Source: Polychytrium aggregatum
Lineage: Eukaryota; Chytridiomycota; Chytridiomycetes; Polychytriales
Assembly: GCF_025602895.1 (NCBI RefSeq)
Contig: NW_026516324.1
Location: 62,001-126,000, forward strand
DNA length: 64,000 bases
Direction of reading: 5' to 3'
Under the pieces are notes generated by a model that had not been told where the DNA came from, ran no database searches, and saw only the letters and a program-made list of their open reading frames with translations. Positions 1-10,518 of this stretch are shown in pieces; position 1 is the first letter of the stretch, and each line of letters begins with the position of its first letter. Position numbers and translations under genes: made by a program.

Positions 1-1784
1 GGCACTCGGTCCAGCGACTCGATTGATGCGGGAAGAACGAGAGATTCCAGCTGGAGCTTGTCTGCGCTGTACGGCGGTCCTGAGTCCTCATGTTGGCCTG
101 CAGATTGGTCTGCACCTTTGTCCTGCCCCCTATCTTCGTCGGCGGGCAGACTCGGCGGCTGGCAGAATTCGTCCAAGCTCGACATCGACCCAGCGATCGT
201 TAGCGAATCGAGCTTTGGCGCCAATGAAAGCGTGTCGGAGAGACCTTCAGGTCTATCCACAGTGATGTAGTTATATGCAGGCTTTCCGAGCAAGCCACAA
301 AGTGCATCGGACCCGCTGAGCGGTAGTGTCATCCACAGCTCGCGCAAGGATGAGGCTGCAGAGCGGGAATGCTGGCCCTGGTCAGCGAGACGATTGCGTT
401 CGCGAGATTCCTTGACGCAGTGGATCCAGTCCCAGATATCGCTGAGACGCTGGTTGGACTTTGGCAGCTTCAGTCTTATCAAACGTGGAAGCGGCGGAAG
501 ACCCTTGAGCGACTTGAGCCGGCACGAGTCCAGCATGTCCAGAGTTCGAAGCTCCTTGAGCTCGGCTGGCATGCCGTCGAGTGATTCGATTGATCGAGGA
601 AGTCTGAAAGATTCTAGACTCGGCAATAATGGCAGCCCGACGAGGGAGGTGAGCTGCGTGCACTCACCAAGGTCGAGCACACTGAGCGCCTCGAGATCGT
701 GAGGAAGGATCTCGAACGTGCTGATGCTTGCTGGGAGCCTGAGCGTCGTCAGTCCAGACAACGGCGACAGCCCCTCGAGGGATGTGAGATGCGCACACGC
801 AGAAAGATCGAGGATATCGAGTTGCTCAAGCTCCTCTAGGGGATAGCTGAGGCTGGTGAGTGAATCGGGAAGCGTCAGTCTCGTCAGGTTTGGGATCAGA
901 GGCATGCCCTCCAAGCTCTGGATTGGATTGCCACATGCAGTCCTGACAATCGCAAGGTGGTGGATCGCGAGCAGCTCCGGCCAACCCGACAGCGATGCAA
1001 ACGAGCAATCGATAAGGGTCAGGTCGCCTGTTTCATCCGAGAGTAACAGGGCATATTCGTGCGGCAGGAGCCCAGCCGCCTGGGCTTTAGTGTGAAATGG
1101 ATGATAGTCGAAGCGAATGATCCGATAAGTTTCGCCAAAGATGGATTCGTTGGTGCATTCTCCGCACGTTGTCTCTCGCATGATATTCGATGCATCGATG
1201 AGGCGGAACTTTTGTGCGGGATCGAGGTCTTGAAGTTTCGATGGATCGATGTACGCCGTGCAGTGACAGTGATGCACCACGCTCTCTTGCATGGCTTGGT
1301 ACAAGAAGGCCGAGAGTCTTGACTTCAACGCAGGCGACCTGGCAAGGGCCCACCAAAGCTGAAGCTCCCTCTGGTACGCCTCAAGGCTTCGGGGGAGGTC
1401 ATTCTTGCGGCTGAGGAAAGAACACACTCCCTCGAGGACGGCTCTTGGGTCAATGCTCGGAACACTATCGAAGATCGACTTTGTGAGCCCCAGATGACTG
1501 TAGAGCTTGTCGATCCACTGGTTGTTGCCAACGAAGGACAGGATTCCGGCATAACGTTTGGCGAGGCAAGGGAGGCGGCTGAGGGCCGGCAGGCTGACAA
1601 CCTGGACAAAGGCCTCGTTGCAGATCAGGATGGTCAGGAGATCGTGGCTGTCGAGAGAACACTGGGTCTCGGCGTGCTCAAGCTGCGACTGCATTCGATG
1701 AAGCAGATCTGCAGGTGCGGAGTCGATCCTCGCAGATTTGACCGGAGAGGAGCGGTTGGCGGAGCGCAGCCTCTTTGGTCCCAT
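1..1784 (-). CDS. Leucine-rich-repeat protein, 3' part cut by window edge
   Basis: An open minus-strand frame begins at an ATG at 1784-1782 (MGPKRLRSANRSS...) and runs without a stop to base 1, about 594 codons. Residues ~1-290 are a helical region of no family I recognise, with two paired-Cys/His spots (HHCHC near residue 165, CGEC near 190). From ~residue 295 come leucine-rich repeats of about 23 residues, e.g. LTSLEGLSPLSGLTTLRLP and LTSLVGLPLLPSLESFRLP, so a protein-binding solenoid is expected. The first 60 bases encode another repeat (LESLVLPASIESLD) in a different frame, so an intron probably lies within the leftmost ~270 bases and the true C-terminus is outside the window. An F-box or other adaptor role is possible, but I see no clear F-box. 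The start is chosen as the first ATG of the frame. Confidence 0.75.
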   Translation of the reverse strand, partial: MGPKRLRSANRSSPVKSARIDSAPADLLHRMQSQLEHAETQCSLDSHDLLTILICNEAFVQVVSLPALSRLPCLAKRYAGILSFVGNNQWIDKLYSHLGLTKSIFDSVPSIDPRAVLEGVCSFLSRKNDLPRSLEAYQRELQLWWALARSPALKSRLSAFLYQAMQESVVHHCHCTAYIDPSKLQDLDPAQKFRLIDASNIMRETTCGECTNESIFGETYRIIRFDYHPFHTKAQAAGLLPHEYALLLSDETGDLTLIDCSFASLSGWPELLAIHHLAIVRTACGNPIQSLEGMPLIPNLTRLTLPDSLTSLSYPLEELEQLDILDLSACAHLTSLEGLSPLSGLTTLRLPASISTFEILPHDLEALSVLDLGECTQLTSLVGLPLLPSLESFRLPRSIESLDGMPAELKELRTLDMLDSCRLKSLKGLPPLPRLIRLKLPKSNQRLSDIWDWIHCVKESRERNRLADQGQHSRSAASSLRELWMTLPLSGSDALCGLLGKPAYNYITVDRPEGLSDTLSLAPKLDSLTIAGSMSSLDEFCQPPSLPADEDRGQDKGADQSAGQHEDSGPPYSADKLQLESLVLPASIESLDRV

Positions 1785-1785
1785 C

Positions 1786-1879
1786 AGGAGGGGTGGGTAA
1801 CGGCAGCAGGGTGGGGAGGAGAGGCAAAGGAGGGCAAGGCCAGGCAAAAGAGCAGAGGAGCAAAGCAGGCGAGGAACAT
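1786..1879 (-). other. Upstream ORF overlapping the LRR start codon
   Basis: A 30-codon minus-strand ORF starts at 1879 (MFLACFAPLLFCLALPSF...). It ends in a TGA that shares its A with the ATG of the LRR gene (TGATG arrangement). The peptide looks like a signal sequence, but it is in a different frame from the LRR protein. It could be a regulatory uORF or chance. Confidence 0.3.
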
Positions 1880-1934
1880 TCGTGGTGGGTCGTGCGGTGT
1901 GGCGGCAGGGATCCAGGGTAATCTTGTAGCTCGG

Positions 1935-3360
1935 ATGCCGATCAAAGTCTTCGATTCATACAAGCCACACGAGCCATCTGGACAGCCTCGTCGAGCGGTC
2001 TCTCGCCAGCCGAGCCTTTCGATATCATTTTCCTGGTCAGTAGGATGAGGTGCAGGCTCGACGTTGACCGGGGTCGTCATTGTGGAAACCACTCACTTTC
2101 TTTGGCGATGTAATCAGGAGGCAACATTGTGGCTGAATCGCCCGATCAGCGACGCCATCCATGTTGGTGCCGATGTTGCTCCAACCGTCGCTGGTGGACA
2201 GTCCACGAGCATTCAGGTGCCCTCCACCCTGGTGCCTGGTCGGTACATGATGCAACTATGCTTGCCATTGACAACCCAGAAGCTTTGCTACGGCGGTGCC
2301 ATTGCGCTGACCATCCAAGCCGGATCAACGCCCCCAACCACCACCACTACCACTACCACGACAACCACTACCACCACTACCACTACCATCACTACCACCA
2401 CCGCCACCACTTCCTCCTCCTCCACTCTCTCCTCCTCTTCCACCTCATCAGACGTAGCTTCAGTGCCACAGGTATGCAATGACGCACCCACAACTGACAA
2501 ATGGAGGGTTATCTCACCGACACAAATTCACAACACTCCTTGACACCTCACATCGCTTTACGATCCAGCTCCCCACAGCAAAGGCACCTCCTCCAGGCAT
2601 CCTCACAACGAGCTTTGGAAATGGCTCTCCCATCCAGACTCAAGATCCAGTCCGACCGCAGCCCATCCCTGCTGCTGGCTCTCCAGCCGGCGGCGCTGAC
2701 TCGAATACTGCAGGCCCCGATAAAGGCTCCAACTCGAGCACCATCATTATCACGGCATCGATCGTCGGAGGCTCCATCGTGTTGACCGGTGTCCTGGTGG
2801 CGTGCATACAAAACCGACGGAAGGCTGCCAAGCACCCAGCTGCCAGCCACCATCATGATCTCAGTAACATCGATCCGAATGCTGGGGCTCCCCGAGATCA
2901 GCCAGTTGCACTTCAGGATCATGAAAAACAAGGTGGAACGTATAGGCATCTTGATGCTCCTCCTCGATCGTCACTACTCCAGGCCACCTCAACATCCACC
3001 AGTCCCTCCCAGTCCCAGCCCCTTCACCATGAAGTACCCACCAAAGTGAGGCTGGCAGATTTGCCGCCGCCCTATTCGATTGCCTCCTCGTCCACAGGCA
3101 CCACGACCACATCGGACCGCTCGCTGTCGCCTTCTGCTGTCCAGGGCTATGTGGTCGTTCCGGTCGCGGGTGCTGCACATCCAAGACTCGATTTTCGAGA
3201 GGTGACGACGACCCGCCCGGCAGTCGAGCCAGAGGAAATTAGCATCACACTCAACCAGCGAGTCGTGGTCCTCCAGGAGTTGCCCGATGGCTGGGCTCTG
3301 GTCGAGAGCGACAAAGGCGAGCGAGGCTATGTCCCACTCGACCATCTGAAGAAGATTTGA
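1935..3360 (+). CDS. Thr-rich surface protein with one TM segment and a C-terminal SH3 domain
   Basis: Model: exons 1935-2039, 2118-2471 and 2569-3360 (introns of 78 and 97 bp, both phase 0), 416 aa. Order of parts: a beta-rich N-terminal domain of ~110 residues (SLSISFSWS, then STSIQVPSTLVPGRY) resembling the Kre9/Knh1-type extracellular domain of fungal wall proteins; a poly-Thr/Ser stalk; a transmembrane helix (IIITASIVGGSIVLTGVLVA) followed by a basic stop-transfer QNRRK; a Pro/Ser-rich cytosolic linker; and a terminal SH3 domain (ITLNQRVVVLQELPDGWALV ... GYVPLDHL). This architecture suggests a plasma-membrane protein sensing or binding the wall outside and docking proline-rich partners inside. 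No signal peptide is visible before 1935, so a 5' exon may be missing. TM and SH3 are clear; the Kre9-like call is tentative. Confidence 0.72.
2335..2410 (+). repeat. ACC-type trinucleotide repeat encoding poly-Thr
   Basis: A run of ACC/ACT/ACG codons encodes about 20 consecutive Thr, broken once by Ile, in the stalk of the SH3 surface protein. It is a likely O-mannosylation site and length-variable. Confidence 0.85.
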
Positions 3361-4007
3361 ATACGAGTGGATCCAGACCAAAGTGGATGCAGGCATACGC
3401 ATATCATCTCAGTGGTCGGGTGTAATGGTGTTGCCACAAATACTATGGGGCAATCGTACCCCTGTTGTCTGGATTGCGAATACATTCACGCCGACAAGTG
3501 CGTCGCTATATATTGATTCGCACATGCAGAGGCAATCGCTCGAGATCTTGAAACGATGGATTGGCTGCCAGTTTATCATCTGCGGTGTGTGAACATGGCC
3601 ATAGTTCGACCACATTATGGCATTTGCTTGGCGGTGCATCGAGACCGGCCGGATGGCTATTCCAATGGGGCCTCGGAAGAACCAGATGACGGAGCCAAAG
3701 CAACATGGCCAAGAAGGAAAGACGAAAGCAAATCGAAATCGTCACGACAAAGGACAAGTTGCTGGATCTGATATCTCGGATGTTGTCCGCTGGCGGTAGT
3801 GAGAACCCGATGCGACGCAGGAAGGACTGGATGCCGACAGTGCAATCCACCACCATCTTCATCACCATCCACCACACACCACACACCACACACATCTCAA
3901 TGTTGGATCAATCGTGTTCAGTGTCTGGCAGTCCAACAAGACTCGGCCGCAGGACGGAAGGGCAACGAGACGACACTGATCGATCGGTCAGCCCAGCCAG
4001 CACAACA
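3361..4007. other. Convergent intergenic region, no gene seen
   Basis: This lies between the stop of the SH3 surface protein (plus) and the stop of the A-T-R reductase (minus), so both 3' UTRs should be here. It has a CA/CAC-rich stretch near 3860-3897. The short ORFs present show no domain or codon preference. Confidence 0.6.
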
Positions 4008-7000
4008 TCAATGGCGGCCGGTGCGGGTGAAGGGACGGACATCGGGATACTCCTCGTCCTTGAGCTCGGTCTCCGCCGCCGTGGGCTGGTCGAGATAGGA
4101 CACCCGATCCAAGTGGAAGAGACTCTTCCTGACGACCAACTCGGGCGAGGGACACGGCGTCGGGTAGATCGAGCGAGTGTTGGTGTTGTCGACCCTGAAG
4201 GACAGGTCCATCAGCATCCGCATGAACGCAAGCAGGGCGTGGTTATCGGGCGATGGGTTGCGCCAGATGACTGTCCTGAACTTTTCGCGAGTGTCCTGCA
4301 GGACGGTCCAGCCAACGGAATCGGCAATCTCAAAGACACGCTTCTCGGTGATGACACTGCGAGTGAGTGAGTGAGTGAGTGGGTGAGTGAGGGGTGATTG
4401 CGATGGCCCACGATGTCCGCCATCAAACATGTCAATCTGCGACCCTCAATGCCAAGCACAGCATCGACTGACACCCACACTCACACTCACACTCCACTCC
4501 ACACACTCCTCACCTGTGCTCCGAGTCGCTGATGTGGAACACAAACTTGGACAGCGCCTCCTCCGAGCTGACAATCTCGGCAATCACCTTGGCAACATGG
4601 TCGACGGGATCCATGGTCCAAGTGACGGGACTGGCGTTTGCCGGGCAAATGCCGAGCTTGATGCATCCCTCGACGTATCGCCAGATATAGTCGTCTGTGT
4701 TGCACACTGGAGGATGGAGTGAACAGGGTGAGAAACAGTGTCAGTCGATGGATGGGTGCCACTCGACAAACAAGATCATCAACCCATGGCCAAGTCGAGG
4801 GAACGAAGGAGAGAATCTCCACCACATCACCACATCACCACACCACTACACCACACATCATCACACCACCACGGCTCACCTCCGTATCCGCTGTCGCCAG
4901 CAATGATTGCTGGCCGAATGATGGTTGCAGGCACGCCCCTCGATCGTGCCTTGTTGATCAGCTGCTCAGAGACCCACTTGGTCTGCGAGTAGCCGCCCGA
5001 CAGGTTCCAGTTGGAGTACATTTTCTCCTCGAGCGGCTTGTCGGAGCCCTTGGCCATGGCAATCGTCCCGATGGTCGAGATGTAGTGCACCACCTTGAGA
5101 TGGTGCGTCGTGGCCAGCTGCAGCACCGTCACCGTGCTGAGGACGTTTGTTGCCTTGAGCTCGTTGTAGTTGTAGAGCCAGTGCACCTCGGCGGCGTTGT
5201 GCACAATCATGTCGGTCTCTTCGCAAATCTCCTTCCATCGCTCGTCCGAGAGTGCCCATCGCTCCTTGGAAACGTCGCCGCGCAGACCAACCCACCGGTC
5301 TCGCACGTCATACCACGGATCGTTCTTGTTCCGCGATGCAATCACCAGCCTCGAGGCGTTGGAGTAGGTGCGGAGGAAGGCCAGTTTCTCGGTCTCGGTT
5401 CGTGCCAGACAGTAGATCTTGGCCCGAGGGAACTTGTGTGCCAGCTCAAAGATCAGGAATGCTCCGAGGAAGCTGGTTGCACCCGTCAGGACGATGCCGC
5501 GGACCTCCTTGGGATAGACAAACGGAGGGAAACCCTCGGCCGTCACACTCGCATCGTCGAGCTTGGCAGCCTCGGCAGCCAGATCGATTGTCGGCGGAAT
5601 CACCAGCTTGTCGTCGAGAATGTCGACGACCAGCTGGGCGGCATCCTTGGGACTCATGCTGTTCGACAGCAGGATCATTGGCGAGATCTCGACACCGTAC
5701 TCCTCCCTGAGGGCGAGGGCCAGGCGGCCGATGCTCAGCGAGTCAAAGCCGACGCCGCCAATGTAAAAGTTGCGGCCGTAGAGACCAGGGTTGTCCAGGA
5801 TCTGGCTGCTGAACTCGGAGATCTTGAAGGCAATCTTGGTCAAGAACGTTCTGGTGACCATGAGAGCCGGGTAATCGACCGCCTGGCCGTACTGCTCGAC
5901 GTTCTCGGCGATGCGCTTGAGCTTCTTGAGATCGACCTTGCCCGAGTCGTTGAAGGGGAATGCGTCGAGCTTGAGGCAGTTGTGGACGGGGACCTTGGAG
6001 ACGTTCAACAGCAAGAACATGTCCTCGACGACTCGGATGATATCGGCCGAGGTCAGTTCGGGGTTGTATCCTCCCTGAGGGATGTAGAACAAGATGATCT
6101 TCCTCTCGGAGGTGTGGATGAAGTAGCAGTCGGCGATGACCTGGGACAGGTGCTTGTGGACAAGCTCCTTGAGGCCGTTGAGGTCGACATAGACACCGTT
6201 GACTTTGATCTTCTGGTCGAATCTGGAGGGTGAGGTGTGAGGTGTGAGGTGTGAGGTGTGAGAATGAAAGTGATCAGTATCCAGCGAGCAAATGGATCGG
6301 AACCAAGAGTGTGGATGGCAGTTCTCATGGATCAAGCACACAATAGTCGCCATACTCACCTTCCAACAACACTGAACTCCTTGTCGCTGACCATCTCGAC
6401 CCAGTCCATGGTGCAGACTCGGGGCGAGCCATCCACGAGGAAGCCGAAAGTCGACAGCTTGTCGTTGGGATCAGCGTTGACAAAGTTCGGATGGTCCTTG
6501 GCAGGATGTTCGGGATCGACGGCAAAAACCAGGATTCCGCTGTTGGAGTACCGTGGATCGATGATCTCGCCTTTCTCGTCAAAGAGAAGGCAGCGCACGC
6601 CAGGTTTGGCCAGCTTGTAGACCAGCTTCTCTGGGATGGGGCTGTCGGCTGGAATCCGAAGAAATGAAAATGCTCCTACGACTCCTGCCTGGTGGAGTAA
6701 GTGCGTCAAGTCATTGCCAGCTCATTGATGATGCAAACCTAGTGACGTGGACTGTACCTCACTCGAGCCATATATCGACTGAATCTCGGCATTTGGGAAT
6801 CTCTCCCTCGTCATGTGGATGACACTCATTGGTACGAGTTCTGCGCCAATCAATATTTTCTTTGTTTTCGTCAATTTGACATTCGGGTTCCGGGAAACCG
6901 CGGTGCTGATGATCAACTTCATGAACGAGGGAGTCTGAGGGAGGATGAGTGACATCAGCATGTGAACAAAATTACTCCCGAATATTTAGTTGTCCACGAC

Positions 7001-8472
7001 CTACTATTAATACAAAGGCAACACCGTCATCCAAGATTTGAGCAACATTCCTTGCTTTCTCGACAATATTGTATGTGGGCTCTGGAAGCCACACGGATCC
7101 TTGAAGATTGAGTGCACTGAACACGAGTGTCAATGTTGCCGCAAATGACGGGGCCTACGAATAGTCCATTGTCAGAATATCCATCACTAAATGCTCGTCG
7201 ATGTGTTTCATCGCGACCTCCATTCTTACCTGCAGGAGCCCGACACTACACTTGCTGATCCCGATGGATGTTCGAATAGTGATAGCTCCAGTGTGTGGGA
7301 ACTGGAACCTGCAACAATCAACATCAAACACAAAAGGATTCAGTCAACGAGTGGTGATGTGATCACTTTGGGAATGTGAACAAGCATCAGGTGCGACACA
7401 GAAACAGAATTCACAGCATCAGAAGCCACAGGAGAACTCACGACTTGGGGATGCCTGTGGGAGTGACGAGGAGCCAGGATGCAGGACGAAGGAGTCGGGT
7501 TGTGGGTTGGATATGCATCGTCAGCGTATCACCTTCCACATTCACCGCATTCACCACACTCACCACATCCACCACACTTACCATCTTACTCTATCCACCA
7601 CTGCACCATCTGCTTTGCTGCTGGACCATCACGCTCAACCACCCCACATACCCGTTGTTCCAGAGGTGCAGGCGATCGCTACTAACTCATCAAGGGGTTC
7701 ACAGACTTCGAGAGACGGGGGTGGGACGTTGTCCAGCACTGGGAACGTGGTGGCATTGACCAGCGTCACTCCAATGGTGCGGCCAGGCTTGGTGTGGTGG
7801 TAGAGGATGTACTTGATGGAGTATCTGTTTCGATTGGAGTCAAGGTCGAGTCAGGTTGGGCACAGAGGTCTCCGGGATGTCAATCTCCTGAGACACACGT
7901 GAGACCAGCACAAGGACAAACCTCTCGCACAGAGCCTTGCGGGCAGCAGCAGGCAGATTGAGAGCGAGGTTGAGTGTTTTCCTGGATGGCAACAAGGGAC
8001 AGATGAGACTCGATCCTGGTCATGGCAGGGACAATTCCCAGTCATGTCATGCACAGACAGACCAGACCAGACCAGACCAGACCAGAGATACTCACTTGCC
8101 CAGCATCCACACAGCAAATGAGAAGATCACCCAGCTGGCTTCGGCCTCGCAGAAGGTGCCGATGACCTCGTGGCCGTCGTCGTTCCAGCCAGGGAGAGCC
8201 TTGAGAGCCTGGGCGACCGAGTACGCCTGCTTCCACACACGGAGATAGCTGAGTCGCTCCGAGGCGCCGCTCTCATATGTGTTGATCAGGAGGGCATCGG
8301 GCTCGTCGCGGGCAATGTTGACGAGACACTCGACGGGATGGAGCCAGGGACCCAAGGGATCGAGCGGAGAAGGGAATGTTGGCTGTTGGGAGACAGGGGT
8401 CTGCGAGGAGACATCTCGGTCGTCGACCGGGTCTGCGGACCCTCCAAAACAACAGGAGATGGCCCTGAGCAT
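4008..8472 (-). CDS. NRPS-like adenylation-thiolation-reductase (A-T-R) enzyme
   Basis: Model of 11 exons (minus): 8472-8096, 7981-7922, 7824-7652, 7454-7442, 7308-7230, 7154-7005, 6934-6739, 6684-6360, 6222-4880, 4706-4514, 4356-4008. They sum to 3258 nt (1085 aa) and every phase agrees. The adenylation domain (~40-560) shows the AMP-binding core ACTSGTTGIPKS, IYGSSEVQ, VVGRFDQKIKVNG and the A10 lysine (NDSGKVDL, K553). A carrier domain follows with phosphopantetheine serine S619 (GGVGFDSLS). A Lys2-type thioester reductase has the NAD(P) loop GIVLTGATSFLGAF (~700) and catalytic YxxxK (Y869/K873). Such enzymes activate a carboxylic acid with ATP, tether it as a thioester and release it as an aldehyde. 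There is no condensation domain. It is shorter than alpha-aminoadipate reductase (about 1,400 aa), so a substrate other than aminoadipate is likely, but this is not readable from sequence. Start chosen at MLRAISCC; the frame is open further upstream. Confidence 0.9.
7442..7454 (-). other. 13-nt micro-exon of the A-T-R gene
   Basis: The flanking exons end in ...TSGTT(G) and begin with ..FQFPHTG. Only a 13-base exon between a cccacag acceptor and a gtgagt donor joins them in phase and completes the A3 core (G-I-P-K-S). The exon encodes the last four residues of the ATP-binding P-loop motif. Confidence 0.8.
8057..8085. repeat. ACCAG pentanucleotide repeat in an intron
   Basis: Five to six copies of accag lie within the first intron of the A-T-R gene (7982-8095). 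Confidence 0.8.
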
Positions 8473-9070
8473 GCCGGGGTTGGGATGGAAGCGACGAAGG
8501 TGCCGATACCAAAGCCAGATGAGGGCAGGAGAGCGAGGAGGGAGCCGAAAGGGTGAAACGAGACAACGACGACGAGGGGAAAGGGTGAGGGGAATGCCTT
8601 TTGTCGGTCTGGGCAGCCAGGAGATGGCGGCTTGGTCTGGCTGCTTGCCAGATTGCATTGAGCGAATGCTCTTGCTTCCTCTCGGGGTGCTGAGTCTGCC
8701 AGCGTGACCGGCTCTGTGCTTGGGCGGTGGGTCTGGCTGGTTGCCCCTCGATGCTGTGCTGTTGCCTCGCCCAGCAAGCTGCTTGCAAATCCACTGTTCA
8801 GCCAGCGAACAGTTCACTCGGTGGGAACACATGGGCAAGTTCGACACTCTTATGTCTTTGTTTGTGTCTGGCTGGCGGATATTCATTGTGGCCACCAACA
8901 GCACAAATCACACCACGGCACACAACGCACCACAGCACAAATCGCCCCCTCACCCAGAGGAAGAATAATCCGTCCGCAGTCCAGGGACAGGCTCGATTTG
9001 GTCTCTTGGACAGAGGTTGATGATGATCCTGGTATGTGGACACCAACTCTGACTGGGTCGTCCCGCAACA
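8473..9070. other. Upstream region of the A-T-R gene
   Basis: This holds the 5' UTR/promoter side of the A-T-R gene. The minus frame stays open to ~8904 but is rich in Arg/Pro/Ser without domain similarity, so I treat it as untranslated. No TATA box is obvious. Confidence 0.5.
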
Positions 9071-9072
9071 GC

Positions 9073-9320
9073 ACATCTTGTGGGCATCATCGAACACACA
9101 AGTGAGACAAGCCGCTTGCTCAAGTGCAATCTTGCAATCGTTGTTCGTCGTTGGTTGGGAGCACGGTCTGGAGGCCGCGATTGTTTCCAGTCCCGGTTGA
9201 CATCGCTCGGGTTTCGCTGATTTCGAGAGCATCGCCTTGAACATATTCGGTCGATCTCCTGTGGTGACGATCAGCCGGCATTGATGTCGCGATGTGAGGG
9301 TGTGAGAGATGCATCCATTT
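9073..9320 (-). mobile_element. Decayed C-terminal fragment of a Fanzor (TnpB-like) gene
   Basis: The minus strand encodes PHRDINAG at 9296-9273, the RuvC-III motif of TnpB/Fanzor RNA-guided nucleases. Just after it, in another frame, comes TTGDRPNMFKAML, then a Cys-containing tail (CLTCVFDDAHKM). The DNA is clearly similar to the second relic at ~58.8-59.1 kb: both contain ggtcgatctcctgtgg and gattgtttcc in the same order. About 30 bases present there between HRDINA and TGDRP are absent here. RuvC-I, RuvC-II and the zinc finger are missing, so this is a truncated, non-functional copy. I see no terminal repeats marking a carrier transposon. Confidence 0.65.
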
Positions 9321-10518
9321 GAATAATGTGTGTGTTCGCTGTACTTGGTCATTTTATTTCGCCAAGCGTTCTTGGGCATTTCATTTTTGATGTATGAGAG
9401 AAGCATATTCGATCAGAAGCGAGAGATGGAGAACCGAGTCTCCCCTCCCCCCAGTCGACTGGGGTGCAAAGGCAGGGGAGAACGAGATTGTACAGATGCT
9501 AGAGAGAACACAATCGGAAACACAAAACAGAACAAAACAAACGGAAAATGGGGACGAAAACAAAGCGAAATGAACACAGATGGGGCACCGAGAATCATGG
9601 GATCGGAGCCTCCCACTCGAGAGTTGGGGCAGAGACACATCACAATCCAACTCAAATCTGCATGAACAAACACACAAGCAAACACATAAGCAAAAAAATA
9701 AAAGTCTAAAAATAAATATTGTGTAGTTCTTTCGTTTCTGTTGAGCCGGAGGTGGCGGTCTTGGACGAGTGGAAGACGCACTATGGATTTCAATGGACAT
9801 AGGAGGCGACGTGGGATAAAAGGCAATCGCAGTGCTGGGGTTGGGAACATGTGCCCCTCCACACTGATCGATGGAGGGACAACCGCAATGGGTGATGCTG
9901 GAATGGCCAGCTAAGAGTGACTGGGGTCTCCGCCAAACCGGCGAGGGCCACTCAGGAGTCAAGTCGACCGAACCAAGGTAAACTAAGAAAGAGCCAGGTT
10001 GCGGTCCACTTCCGGACACTCGATCCATGACAGCATGAACAGAGAGGGCAAGTGGGAACGTGGTCATCGCTCGGTATTGACTCGACGAACAATCAAAAGA
10101 GCACCAAAGGCGCAAAAAGAAGAGTGTTGCAAGATAGAAGCCAAATGGAGAGGCCGGATGGAGAGGTGAGATAGAGAAGCCAATGGGAATCCAGTTCCAA
10201 AACGAAAACAAAAAAAAAGTGTACATGCGGTTGTATTGATTGCGGAGGAGATTGGGAGTGGTGCGGTGGAAGATGTGAGGGCGTTGAAAGGGGATGAAGT
10301 ATGATGATTTGCAGACATGCAGCACGGTCGAGACAAAGCGCTGGGGCGGAGATGCTTGAGAGAGAATGTGTGCAAGTGACTGGGGGAGAGGGGGGTGACG
10401 ATTGCTTGATTGCTTGATAGCTTGTTTGACGCTGAGAAATGGATGCCGGTGACGGCGGCGACGGAAAGGCGTTGGATGTTGGAGAGGGCGGTGGCGTGCG
10501 GTGCGGGACAGAGCCAGT
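9321..10518. other. A+T-richer stretch, probable long 3' UTR of the C2H2 gene
   Basis: Downstream (minus) of the zinc-finger gene. It includes A-rich tracts (9480-9740, 10200-10215) and a 314-codon minus ORF with low-complexity Phe/Cys/Leu composition and no recognisable domain. I read it as non-coding. Confidence 0.5.

Noticed and set aside
4719-6233. 504-codon plus-strand ORF
   Set aside because: Antisense shadow of the large reductase exon of the A-T-R gene, which has intact catalytic motifs on the minus strand.
9381-10325. 314-codon minus-strand ORF
   Set aside because: Low-complexity Phe/Leu/Cys/Ser product in an A+T-rich stretch after the C2H2 stop; best read as 3' UTR.
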